Origin: Rhea pennata
Lineage: Eukaryota > Chordata > Aves > Rheiformes > Rheidae
NCBI RefSeq assembly: GCF_028389875.1
Contig: NC_084687.1
Coordinates: forward strand, 4,996,157 to 5,060,156
DNA: 64,000 nucleotides
Reading direction: 5' to 3'
The notes below the pieces were generated by a model. The model was not told where the DNA came from. It made no database searches and saw only the letters and a program-made list of their open reading frames with translations. Shown piece after piece: positions 10,801-22,800 of the stretch (its first letter is position 1; each line of letters opens with the position of its first letter). A program made the position numbers and the translations under genes.

Positions 10801-13800
10801 CCCCAGCCTGCCTGGCGGCACAGACGCCCGCGTCCTCTGCGCAGCCTTTCCCCGGGCGGGAGCACTGCTGAGGCTTCGCCAGGCAGTCCCAAGCCTGCGT
10901 CTGCCAGGCGGATTGCTCCCAAACCAGCCGAGCTCGCCGGCACGGGGGTTTCCAGCCCCCAGCGCAGCGCGGAGCGGTGCCAAGCGTGCCGCAGGAGAGA
11001 GCAGAGGGCAGAGGAAAGCAGAGAGGCTCGAGGCAGGTTGGTGCAGCATCCTCTGGGCGGCCAAGAGGAGCGAGTCTGACATTGCCCGTCCCGCGCCAGG
11101 ACGGCGGAGGCAGAGGACCGGAGCGCCCCGGCGAGGCTGCCGCGGGGATGCGCCCGTCGGAGGGGCTGGGTACCTGCCGCCCGCCTGCCCAGAAGCTGTC
11201 CCTGCGCCACGCTGTTCCTCCCTGCCTGTCCCTGCGGCTGGGAGGGGACGGGCAGCCCCGTCGCCCCGGCCCCCACCTCGGGAAGGGGCTCTGCTCCGAG
11301 GCTGCCCCGGAGAGGTTTCGGTACCTGTCCCCTCTTCGCCTCGCCGCCCTGCTGCCAAGAAGGGGAGGTGGGGTACGGCCAGAGGCGGCCCTCGCTAGGG
11401 AGCGGAGGAATAGTCGGAGGAGACTCCAGGGGTACATATGACTTGGGAAGGGGAGGTCGAGGCGGGCCTGGTTCCTGGGGTGGAGAGGAGCAAGAGGCGT
11501 GAGAGCAGTGAAGCTGAGGCAGGAAGGAAAAGAGAGTTAGAGAGAGACAGAGACAAAAACCAGCGGAAGCGTCAGGCCGGGAAAAGGAGGAGGAGGAGGG
11601 AGAGCAGCCGGTCCCTGCTCCCCGCGGTGCTCGGCGGGCTCAGCCCTTCCCAGGGGCCCCGCGGTGCCGGTCCCCGCCGCGGCCGTGCGCCCCGGGGAGG
11701 CTGCTCTGGCTGCAGCCCGCTCCACGCCAGGGCTCGTGGAGGCCGCTCAGCCTCTCCCCAGCTCAGACGTCGGCATCACCTTCGCACAGGCGACGTGCGA
11801 AATCTGCGCCCAGGTTCGACCCCCGACTTCGCACGGGAGAAGCTAGGAGCTGAGGGACGCCGGCACTGCAGAGCCCCCGGCGCGGGCGGCGAGAGGGGGC
11901 CACGGTGCTAGCGGGAGCCAGGGCTGAGCGATCTCAGCCTGCAGGCTGCTTGACACGGGGTTGCAAAGCCCAGGAACAGGCGCTGCAAGCGGGGAGCACC
12001 AGCCCTCGCGGGGAAAGCGCCCAGCCCACGCACACGGCCAGAGCGGTCCCCCCAGGCAGAGCCGCGTGCGAACCCGGCCACGCTCTGCACCCCGCTGCCC
12101 ACCCGTCACCCGGAGAGCGAGGGGTCGGGCCGGCCCGCGCTGGGCAAAGGCTCTTTGGGGCCCCGGGCAGCCGCCTCGGCTCACTCACCTCGCCGGGCCC
12201 TTGCTTGGTGGGCGAGCCCTGGGAGCCGGAGACGAGGGAGAAGGGGCTCAGGGGGCTGGTGAGGCTGGCCGAGCTCAGCGGGCTGGCGGGGCTGTTGGAG
12301 CTGTACGTTCCCGAGGGGCCCAGGGCCACTGCCGAGGAAAGCAGAAATCAGTGCATGCACCGGGGTGTGGGGCTGCTGCAGCGGGGAGGGGGCAAAGCTG
12401 TGCCAGCGCGTGCAGGGGCCGCGTCGAGCGCGGCCCTGGCTCCGCGCGGCCCCACTGGGGTTTACGGGCCGGGCAAGGGCAGGGACGGAGCGTGCTCACC
12501 TCTGTGCTTGGCTGTGTCGGTGCCACGGGACGGGTTGTTCTTCCTCAGCCCCTCCATCACGTCCTGGATGCGCCAGATCTCCTTCTGGATCTGCTGGTTC
12601 AGCATTTCGTTCTGCAGGGGCGAAAGGCCGTGGGCAGAGCGGGCAGAGCGGGCAGAGCGGCCCCGCTGCCAGCCCTGCCACGTCCCCAGCCCCAGGGCGC
12701 TTCGAACCAGTGCATCTGCAACTCGATTCCTGCCGAGAGCCGCTCTCGGCTCCCTCTGGGCATGTGCTCCAGGCTGGGGCAGGGAGCTGCGGCCACAGAG
12801 CCCCAGGAGTGTGGGGCATCGCCGAGGGCACCTCTGGGCTACAGCACCCAGGGGAAAGCGCCAGGGCGCCTGTGCTTCCTGCACGCCTCAGACTCAGCGC
12901 CACCGGTGCCGTTTGCTCCTGTCCACGGGCAAAGCAGGATGCTGAGGTCTGAGCACGGAGCAGTCGTTTGCAAAACGGCTCCTCGTGGGACCGGATGGTC
13001 GAAGGAGCTGGGAGACTTCCACCTCGGAGGGGCTGGCAGGGGCAGCCCTGCTGCGGCCGCGCCGGCGCTCACCTGGATGTCCAGGTTCAGCTGCTCCCAG
13101 AGGTCGTCGTGCAGGGCGGACACCTCGCTCTCCAGGCTCTCATACTCGGCAGTGCTGTTGGCCAAAGCCTGTGGAGGGAGGGGGATTAGGAAGGGTTTCG
13201 CCTGGGCCAGGGGCTAGCAGCTCCTTGCAGCGAAAAGCAGCCCCGGGCCAGCACAGCGAGGGAGCACCCAGGAGAGCACAGGGAATCTGCTCCCAAAACG
13301 AAACCCGGACCTCCAGCAGAGCCTGCAAGGCGGCGGCAGCAGTGGGACACCAGCCCTGGCCACGTCTCGGACAGGCTGCACCTTTGGGAGCAACCCGTCC
13401 CGACGGCACACTGGGAACGGCCGAGGCGGAGCGGGAGCCGGGCAGAGGGAGCGGTGCCTGCGCCCGGGGCCGGGGTGATGGCGCGGGGCAGGAGCTGGCA
13501 GCTGAGCTGGAAGCCGGAGCCACAATGGCTCCCGGCACGTGCGCCAGCTCAGCGCCGCAAGGGTTCATCGGCTTTGTGCCCGGCGAGAGACTTCGGCTCT
13601 TTGGGGATGCCAGTGAGTCGAGGGGATTTTGCTCCTCCTTCCCCTCCGTGAACAGAGGGAAGACTCTGATCCCGCGGGCGGGGGAGACGTGCCTGCTGCC
13701 GCGCCAAGCGGGTCCCCGCCGCCCCCCGTGCCAGCGGTGCCCCGGTCCTGCAGAGCAGGAGGAGGAGGAGGGCTGCGTGGGACGAGGAAGGCCGCGCGGG

Positions 13801-16800
13801 CGGGGGAGCCCGTTACCGTGCTGGCCTGGGACAGCTCCACGCGGATGTTGATGAGCTGGTTCTGGAGCGATTCCTTCTTGTGCAGCAGCTTCTCCGGGTA
13901 GGCCGGCTGGCTCCCGAACATCTCCAGCTCCTGGTGGGTCCCCATGAGGGCACTCTCCAGGCTCTCCTGGCAGGGACGGGAGGGTGGCACAGCCGTGAGA
14001 GCCCTCACCACGGCCCTCGCACCACACCAGCCTCAACCCCGCTGCCTCGGGGACCCTGGGGCACGTCAGCGTGCCTCTGCTGATGGGGGAGCAGCAGACC
14101 CTCTCCTTACACACGCACCATCACACGGCAGCACCGGGTCTGCGGTGTGGCCAGGGTGTCTCTGCCCGGCTCAGGAACACCCCACCAAGCCATTCCCAAG
14201 AAAATGGGACACTGCTTCCTCGCCACGATGATGCCACCCGGGCACGGCCAATGCCTTGCAGCCAGGCTTGTCCCTGGACGGCCACCCAGCTCCGGGCCCA
14301 GGGGCATGAGGCGGAGAGGCAGCATCCTCCGTGCACCACGTACCTTCTCCGCTCGGAGCTGCTGCACCAGCCGCTCCTGCTCCCGCAGCACTTTGTTCTG
14401 CTCGCAGAGTTTCCCCAGGAGCTTCTGTCCCCAGGCAAGAAAAAGAAAGGGAGGAAAAGTGATCAGAGCGCGGTGTGCACCAGGTGTTTGTGCAAACAGG
14501 TCCGTGCATGGCATTCGCTCAGCTGGAGCCAAGGCCCCTGGGAGGAGATGCGACACCCCAGGCCTGCATGGCCAGCCAGGACGTGACCCACTGATGGGGC
14601 AACGCGCCGATGGGGAGGGTTTGGGGCCTGCCGGGCTCATCGCAGGACCTCCCCGCCAGGCAGGGCGAGACACGGGCCAAATCTGAACACGGAGCGAGAC
14701 CAAGCAACGAAGCTCCGAGCACCAGCACGCGGCAGAGAGGGGGGACAGGCAGGACAGACGTGGGCTCTTACATCCGTGTCTTGCTCGCTTATCTTGTAGG
14801 CGTGCAGCGTCTCCCTGTAGGCGTCCGGGAAGGGCGTCACCTGCAAGGACAGCGAGGGGTGAGCGCTGCCCCGGCTGCGCTCGGAGCGGGCCCTTTTCCT
14901 GCCCCGCCGGGCCGCCCTGCGCCGCGCGGAGCCGCCGGCTGCACCCGGCCGCCGGCGAGGCAGGCAGAGGTGACGGGCTCTGCTCCGCGGCGGAGCGGCG
15001 CCGCGGGATGTCCTCACCGTCCCCGAGCCCTGCCTAGCGCTTAGAGCAAAGGCTGCAGAGCCGGAGCCTCTTCCCCATTCCCAGCTCCGATCGGCTGGCG
15101 GAACAGGAGGAATTAACCGGAGACGAACTCCCCGCAAGACGCCAAAAGCTCAGCTAAAGGGGATGCCCTGCGAATTTTCTAACCGCCTGGAGTACTACAG
15201 GCAGGGAAACACCAGCAGAAAGATTAAGCCATAATCCCACGGAGCAGAGCTGCACCACCGATAAATCGGCAGCCACATCAGGGTCTATTTACCACCCAGC
15301 TTCTCACTGAATCATTTTCCTTTCCTCGAAATCTAAATTACTAATGGGACTTCACCAATTAAATGCCTCCAAGATCTCGAGATGAAAGGCCTACGATAGG
15401 AAGAAGGGCTCGTTATTGCTAGAAAGCAAGATGCTACTTCAGAGCAATTTAAAACCACAGACGATGCAAACAGAGCTGAACTTGGGAAATGCCCAGCTCG
15501 GCTCGAGGCAGAGTCTGCCGCACGGGGACCCTGCTGTCTCCGGGCAGGGAGCCCGGCCAGCAATAGCAACTCGGCGCCTCCGGTTTCACCCTCCAGCAGC
15601 TCCCTGCTCCACTTGCACAGCGGATGGGAACAGGCACCTTCCCCATCGTCTCAAAGCCACCCAACGCATCGCCCGGCCACCACACAAGCCAGAGGCGTCC
15701 AGCCCCGAGAGCCTTGGGACCCCGCCGGACCCGTGGTCGCATCCCTGGCCGGGCTCGGGGTGGGCAGCGCTCGGGGCCAGGTGGGCCCCCCGCACCGGCA
15801 GTGCGTGATGAGGTGTGCGCACGAAGGACGCGACCCGCACGCGTACGGAGCCGCGGCCCGATGCCTCTGCAGCTCTTCGCGTGCTCCAAGCAGGACGACA
15901 GTGCTCTGGACTGGGTTCCTCTCATTTCAAGCGAGCTCTTTCTCCGTGCCTCTTCAACGCATGAAGGCAGACGGAGGGTGAGCAAAGCGCCTGAGCCCAA
16001 CCAGACCAAGGCAGGGAGCTCAGGACTTCTACATCCCCAACTTGCGCTTTCAGGACGAGGATTTATGGGGTTTTAAATGGCTCATGGATGGATTAGCAAA
16101 GCCTGTGATGGACTAGCATGTCCCTGAGAGCAGGATGTGCTGGAGCCATATGGATGCTGGAGTTTCAATGAGCGGAAATGCCGGGAGGTGAGCTTGCGGA
16201 TGGATGGCGTGGAGGCTGCCATGGTCTGCCATGCAGAAGCAGCCGGGGCAGCCCTGCGGCGGCAGGGCGGCTGCGAGGCTTACTTGCATGTAGAGCTGAG
16301 CCCTAGGGGAAGAGTTCTCCACCATCCTGTTCACCATACTGATCAGAGTTTCGCTCTCGCTCATCTGCGACAGACAGGGAAGGAAATTTCAGAGGTCAGC
16401 ACAGACTGCGCTTCCACCTTGCCAAAGGCCCATGGTGCGGCGTGCTCAGATGAGGGAGGCTCTGTCCAGGACACCTCGGGCCACCACACCACAAGGTGCC
16501 ACCTCCAAGACACGTCCTGGAGGCTCGAGCCATGTGGGGACAGCAGCCCCGGGCCACCGCCGCTCCACTTTGTGCAGTCAAGAACGTCTTTGGCTGGTTG
16601 CCTGCCCTGAAAACTTAGCGGGGGGAAAACAGAGATAAAACCCAGCCAGCACCACGCTGGACACCACACTGCACGCACAGACACAAGCTCGGCACAGAGA
16701 CGCCCACGACTGCAACACGCACATGTGGTCCCAGCAGACAGACAAGCAGTCCCCAGCCCCGCCGGTGGGTGGGCTGCTCCAGCGTGGGAGCCGGGGGCTC

Positions 16801-19800
16801 CCGCGGAGACGGCGCGAGACGTTTCGCTTGCCCGCTGCTTTCCAAGCACAGCGCAGCGCAGCTGCCGAGTCCTCCGGGACTTCACCTCGCTTCAGATGGG
16901 GTGGCCAGGCAGACCCCAGCGGTTCACGCCTCCACCACTGCCAATTTTTTGCTGCTCCCTGGCAGTGCGTTGCTGCCAGGGACCCGCCGGGGTGACGGCT
17001 GCAGGGAGCTTTGCTACAGCTCGGTGGAGCTCTTCAAACAAACACAACCAGGGTTCGGCCACCTTCTCGGCATGAGGAACCCCCTGCAGATGTGCTGCAG
17101 GGTGCCGCAGACAAGAGGCAAAGCGCCCCGTGCTCCGCGATGCTGCCTCGTCCCTCCAGATCCAAGGGGCGATGGTAATTTAAGCATAGGCTTATGCAAA
17201 CCAAGGGCCAAAGCCATGTTTGGGGCCAGTCAGCAAGGAGGGATGCAGCCCAGGGAGCCATGCCAGCACCAAACCGCCGGGCACGGGCCCAGGCTCTCCC
17301 AGCACAGCCCTCCGGCCAAACGAGGAGAGCAAAAATAATAAAGCAGGAAACTGCTTTAAAAACAATGAAGCAAACTGTTCTAAAAAGAGATCCTTGACGG
17401 TGACATTTTGAATTAGTCTCTCCAGAGGCCAGGAGGAGAGGAGGAGGAGAAGGAAAGCCTTTTTAGGGAGCGTTTTAAAGAGGCTCCGAGAGCGAGCATT
17501 GCTGCCGACGGCTGTGAAATAATCCAGGGAGCTTTCATTGCACCGAGCGCTCCCGCTTGTCTTTGGCTCTGCTCCAGGGCAGACACAGATCTTGGTGATT
17601 ACTGCACTGATGGGGATTTGCAGACTAATGAGATTGTCTCCGGAGCGGCTCCATTAGAGCAAGCCCGGATTTTGCAGGCGAGCGTCGGGCTGCAGCGCGG
17701 ACCGTCTCCCCCACCCTCCTCCTCGGTTTCAGACCGTGCCCGCAGTTTTCACCCCGATGCGCCTGCAGATGCTTCCCAGAGTTTTTCCCTCTCCCTGCTG
17801 CTGGGCTAGTGTCAGCTCGTGGCCCTCCTCCAAACACAGCCTGGCACGCAGCGACGGGGCGGCGCGCGGCCGGGCCTGGGAGCTGCCGCTTTGCTATCCG
17901 TGCCCGGGGACGCTTCAGGCCGGCCCCGCGCCAAGCCTCGCAGCCTTCGAGGGTGCACGGCGCTGGTATGCCACCGCAACGGCCTCTCGGCCGTACGGCC
18001 CCCCACGGCTCCCTCGCAGGCGCCTGCGCGCCCCAGCTCGCCCTCCTGCCTTACCCGACAAATCTCAGTGCTCTTATTCCTCCCACCGCGATGGAGGTCG
18101 CCTGGACTGCGGGAAAAGGGACGTTGGGAGGGCGAACGCCGACCTGCCTCTCCCCTTCCCAGCCTGCCGGGCAGCCCGGGACCCTTCCCTGCCCGCCGCG
18201 GGCTGACGCGTGCCCGATCGGCCACCCGCGGCGGCTCGCTAGCCCCTGCCCGCTGCGCTCCGCTCGGCGCCGCAGAGACCGGCCCAGGGCAGGGGTCTGG
18301 AGCACGGCTTCCCACCTCGCCTGGCGCCCGCAAACGGCGCTGGCCGCCGGCCCGCCTAGCTGCGGCCCCCGGCTCCCCCCGACACACAGCACACATCGAC
18401 CACCGGCGCCAGCACAACACAACCGGGCCGTCACGGGGGTGCCGCCAAGCAATGAGCAACCCTACGGGTGGGAAGGATGAAGAAGCAAACCAAAGACGAC
18501 TCGTGCTGCTTTGATGCCAAGAAGGGTGAGGGATGGATGTCAGGGGAAGGGAAGGGGACGCAGCGTGGGGACAGGGCACACGGGGGTGTAAGCAGCATGA
18601 AGTTTGCAGCCAGCTCTGCCTACCTGCTGGTCCAAATACTCTAGGTTTCTTTGCAACTGAAGGTCTAAAAGTTCATCCTACCAGGAGCCAGCAGACATGC
18701 GGCAAGAAACGAACACACAAAACAAATAAAAGAAGAAGCAAAGCAGTTAGGTGAAGGCTGTAGAAATGCAAAGCCTTCTTGGCCGGAGAAGCGAGGCGCC
18801 ACCTCCTCCGCACCGCGCGGGGAGGGCGGCCGTGGACGTGCCCTGCGGGAGACCCGCGGCCCTCCCAGACTCACAGCCGGCAACGCTCCCCCCCCGGCTG
18901 GCGCACGCTAGCGGCTAACGGGCTCCTCCAAAGCAGCGCGGCCCTTCCCTCCTGCCCCGCGTCCCGTGCCACGGGACGGGCAGTGGCAGAGGGACTTATG
19001 GACGGAGATACCTGCTTCTCCCTCCTCCAGCGGCCGGTCCTGCCCCGTGACTCAGGGCACGCGCGCTCCGCGGGGCCGATGCGGCGGTCCGCGCCGCCCC
19101 TTCGCCTCCCACCGCGAGCCTCGCGGCCGCGGTCTCTCCACCCTGCCGTGCCGGGGGGCTCCCGGCAAACCCGCCCTCTTCCACGGGCCTCCACCGAAAG
19201 CAGCAAAACCCTACGCACGGCGCAGGGCGAGGAGAGGAGCGGCGAGGGGACGGAGCCGGGCACGCGGCCGGCCCCGTCCGCGAGGCGCTCAGCCCTCCAG
19301 CCCGTCCCACCGCTCTCCCCGGCTCGGGACCTCCTGGCGTCACCCTGCCGGCTCCAAACCCTCAGCAGTCCAAGGGGAAACCAGAAGCGAGGAAAAAGCC
19401 GAAGTGAGGAAGCAAGGAGGGAGGAGAGGCGGCAGGCAGCGGAGCAGCCGCCCCGCACCCTCGCCGGGAACGGCCCCGCGGGCCGCGTCGGGACTGGGCT
19501 GCGCTGGGTGACGAGCCCGGGCGGCATCGCGGGTGCCGACCCGCCCCAGACCAGCCTCTCTCGGACCCGTAAAGCTGCTGTTGGACCGAAGCGGCTTCTT
19601 CCTCTGTCGCCTAAGCAAGGACCTCCCGAACCCCTGGCCTGGCCCGCTCCCGGGGACGGCAGGGTGGCACGGGTGGCCCGTCCCCGATGCCAGCGCACGC
19701 TCCAGACATGCCACGCTGCCCGGGCCACGGGCCACAAGCTCAGCCCGGCTGCCCCGGGAGCATACGTACCATCTTGTCGTGGACGGTGGGGGACGCCGGG

Positions 19801-22800
19801 TAGTGGAACGGGTACATTCCTGCAGGGACGGGCCGCCTGTCGCCCAGGTAGTCGTACTGGGAAGAGAGGAGACCCCCCCCGCAAACCGCAGAGACGTGAG
19901 AGGGGTGCAAGGGCTGACCCCGGCAGGCCTCGGCCGGCGGGAAAGCGGAGGTGCCAGCGGGCACTCGGAGCGTTGCACCGCCGCCACGGCGCAGCCTCGC
20001 GCTTGCAGACCCCCAGCCCCACGGCAGGGTCGGGGCCGGGCTTTGGGGCGCAGCAGCCCAGCCGGGGATGCCAGCGCTCCCCCCTGCCCAGGACGGGGCT
20101 CACGCAGGTCCCTCCCGCCCTGGCTCTCCACCACGTGCCTGCGCGGGAGCTCGTCGGCGCAGGAGCAGCCGGGAGGGCAGGACCGCGACCTGGGCACCTC
20201 CGCATGACCACAGGGGAGGACTGGGGGTCAGGATCCGATGCTGCCAAAAGTCTCGGTGGCATTTTGAGGCTGGGCACCGCGGAGGAGGCGGCTCGCTCCG
20301 CCGCAGCGTCCCTGCTCCTTAAATCCCCCGCGATGCTTCCCTCCAACCTCCCAGGTCCCAAGTGGCGGAAGGGCATTTACCTTGGGAGAGCTGACCGACC
20401 GCCTCATCATGAAGGCAGCCGGGTCGGCGTAGATCTCCTCTCCCCGGGGCGGCACCCTCTCGAAGCGGGCGCTGGGCGAGCGGACCGGCGAGTACAGGCG
20501 GGAGCGGCTGTAGGAGCCCTGGCTGGGCGAGCGGGGCACGGAGCGCGAGCGGGGCTGCAGCGACATCCGTCGCAGGGAGCCCGAGGCGGCGTCCACCTCG
20601 TCGTAGTAGGCTGGCTGCCGGCCGGGGCCGGGGCCGGGGCCAGGGCCAGGGCCGGGCAGCCAGAGCGGGACGTCCTGCCGGCCGTAGCCCGGGTGCTCCT
20701 TCCACTCGCGGAGCTGGTAGGGGCCCCCGTTGCGGAAGGAGTGGCGCTTGTCGTCCAGCGCCCAGGGCGGGCTCACCCGCTCGTAGGCGGGCATGGAGCA
20801 GATGCTGTCGGGGCGCACCCCCGGCGGGTAGTACTGGTAGTCCTCGGGGTACTGGGGCGAGTAGGGGGAATAGTAGTCGGGCACCCGGCGAGACACGGGG
20901 AAGAACCTGGTGGGGCTGCGAGGGAGAGAGCCATGAGAGCCGGGCGAGCGGCGGGGTGCTGCCCGGCCCCCCGGGACGCCCCCGGCTGCGTTTCCCAGTT
21001 GGAAAGCACGGCAACTCCGCGACCGACACCAGCGCCCGGGAAGCCGGCTGACGTGGCTGCAGAGCCGGCTAGCGCCGCTGCACGGCGGGGGGGGCTTCGT
21101 CCCTCCTCCCGAGCGCGCCCCCCAAAACGCGCCCCGCTTGGCCTGTCCGGGGGGTCCCCCGCACAGCTCGCAGCCTGCACGTGGGGACAGCAGGGAAGGA
21201 GGTTTCCTGACCCTGGGAAGGGGATAACGCAGGAGGGAGGGGACGTTCCCGGAGCACCGCCGGGAGGGTGCCCAGCGGCGCTCACCTCCGCAGCTCCTCG
21301 GGCGGCACGTTCCCCCGGCGCAGGTTCACCCACTGCTGCAGCTGCGTCATGGAGCTCTTCCGCTGGGCGATCTTCTCGGGGTTGGTGCGCGGCGCGAAGC
21401 CCCGGCGGTGCGCCGCGCTCTCCCCGTCCGGCTGCGGGTAGGCGGTGCTGCCGGGGCGGCTCGGCGACGCGTAGGGCCAGCCGTTGGGCTGCGCCGGCCG
21501 CTCCACGCCGCCCGGCGCCCGGGGCGCCTCCGGGTACGGGCTGCCGGGCTCCGAGGGCACCTCCTGCCCCGCGACGCCGTTGGCTTTGGCCAAGGGCTCC
21601 TTCTTGCTCTCCGTCCTCTCCGTTTTCCTCTCGCTCTTTTCCGAGCCCCGGCCGTCGCCCTCCCCCCGGGTCTTGGCGTCGGGGTCGGCTTTGGGGTGCT
21701 CCCGGTGCGCGGCGTTGCGGTGGTGGTGGTGGTGCTTGCTGGGGGGGATGTTTTCGGAGTCCGTCTTCTCGTGTCTGGTGGAGACGCGTGAGGGCGTTAC
21801 CTTCCTGGGTAACATCCCGCCCCTCCCTCCGTCCTGGGGCCCCCGCGCACCCCCGGGGCTCCCCAGCCGCAACGCACGGCGCCCGCACCCCGACCGCGGG
21901 GGCCTGGGGCCGAGGGACGCTGCTGCGCCCCACGCAATGGTGCGGGGCGACGGCCCGCGCTGACCTCTGCGCCGGTGGGATCTGCACCCGGGCGGCTTCG
22001 CCCATGGCTTGGATCCAGGATTCCTGCTCCTCCGTGTTCTCGGCGCTGAAGAAGTAGGTCCGGATGCCGGCGTGCTCGGCCTGGGGAGACAGGGACTGCT
22101 TGTTACGCGCCGGCGCCGCCTCCGCCCAGCACACAGTCACCTGCAGGGAGGCAGAGAAGTGGGGAGAGAGACAGACAGGCGAGTGAGAGCTCCGCTTCCA
22201 CCCGGCCGCGCCGGCTCGAGGGCTCCTGGAGCCGCAGGAGAAGTGGGGCCGGCCCCCAGCCCCCCCCCTCGAGCAGCACCCGCTCTGCAGGCACCCCTCA
22301 GCAGCGTGCCACGCGGGCCCTTTTCCCTTTCCTCGGCGAGCCCGGGGTTAGCTGAGGATGCAGCGGGAGACTTGTGCTTGTTATCTTTAAAGAGCAACTT
22401 GTCAGCAGCAGAACTGGTTGCACCTCCAGCCTCACAGCAGCGACTGCCAGTCGCCAAAAGGCACCGGAGCATTACTTAAACCAGCTTTTGCAACCTGGTC
22501 TTGACGAGAAACATCTCTGTTCCTCCTGGTTTCTGGTGGCATCTCGCAGTGCACCTGCCAAGCAGCCACAGATGGTCGCAGAAGGGCCAGGTCTCGCTGC
22601 AGGGCACCAGCTTCCCCCTCGGGACCCCTAGCCACAACCCCGGGAGCCAGAGGCACACGCGAAGGGGCACGGGCCCCCCATGCAATCGCCATCAGAGCTG
22701 CTCAGGACCAGCTTTGCCTGCTGCACCAGAGCCCTGGTCTGGGGCCAGGGCCCGGCTCTGGGGGTGCACTGAGAGTTAGTGGGGTCCCCTTGGGGGACTC

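Noticed and set aside
8985-11276. A 763-codon minus-strand open frame
   Set aside because: It reads through true PLEKHA6 exons 22-25 and their introns, mostly out of the true frame. The spliced exons give the conserved protein.
9178-11398. Plus-strand frames of 543 and 633 codons
   Set aside because: Antisense shadows of PLEKHA6 exons 21-25. Low complexity, no domain.
18779-22057. A 1092-codon open frame on the plus strand
   Set aside because: It runs antisense across PLEKHA6 exons 9-12 and the introns between. Its translation is low-complexity Arg/Pro/Ala/Gly with no known similarity. Stops are simply rare in DNA this GC-rich.
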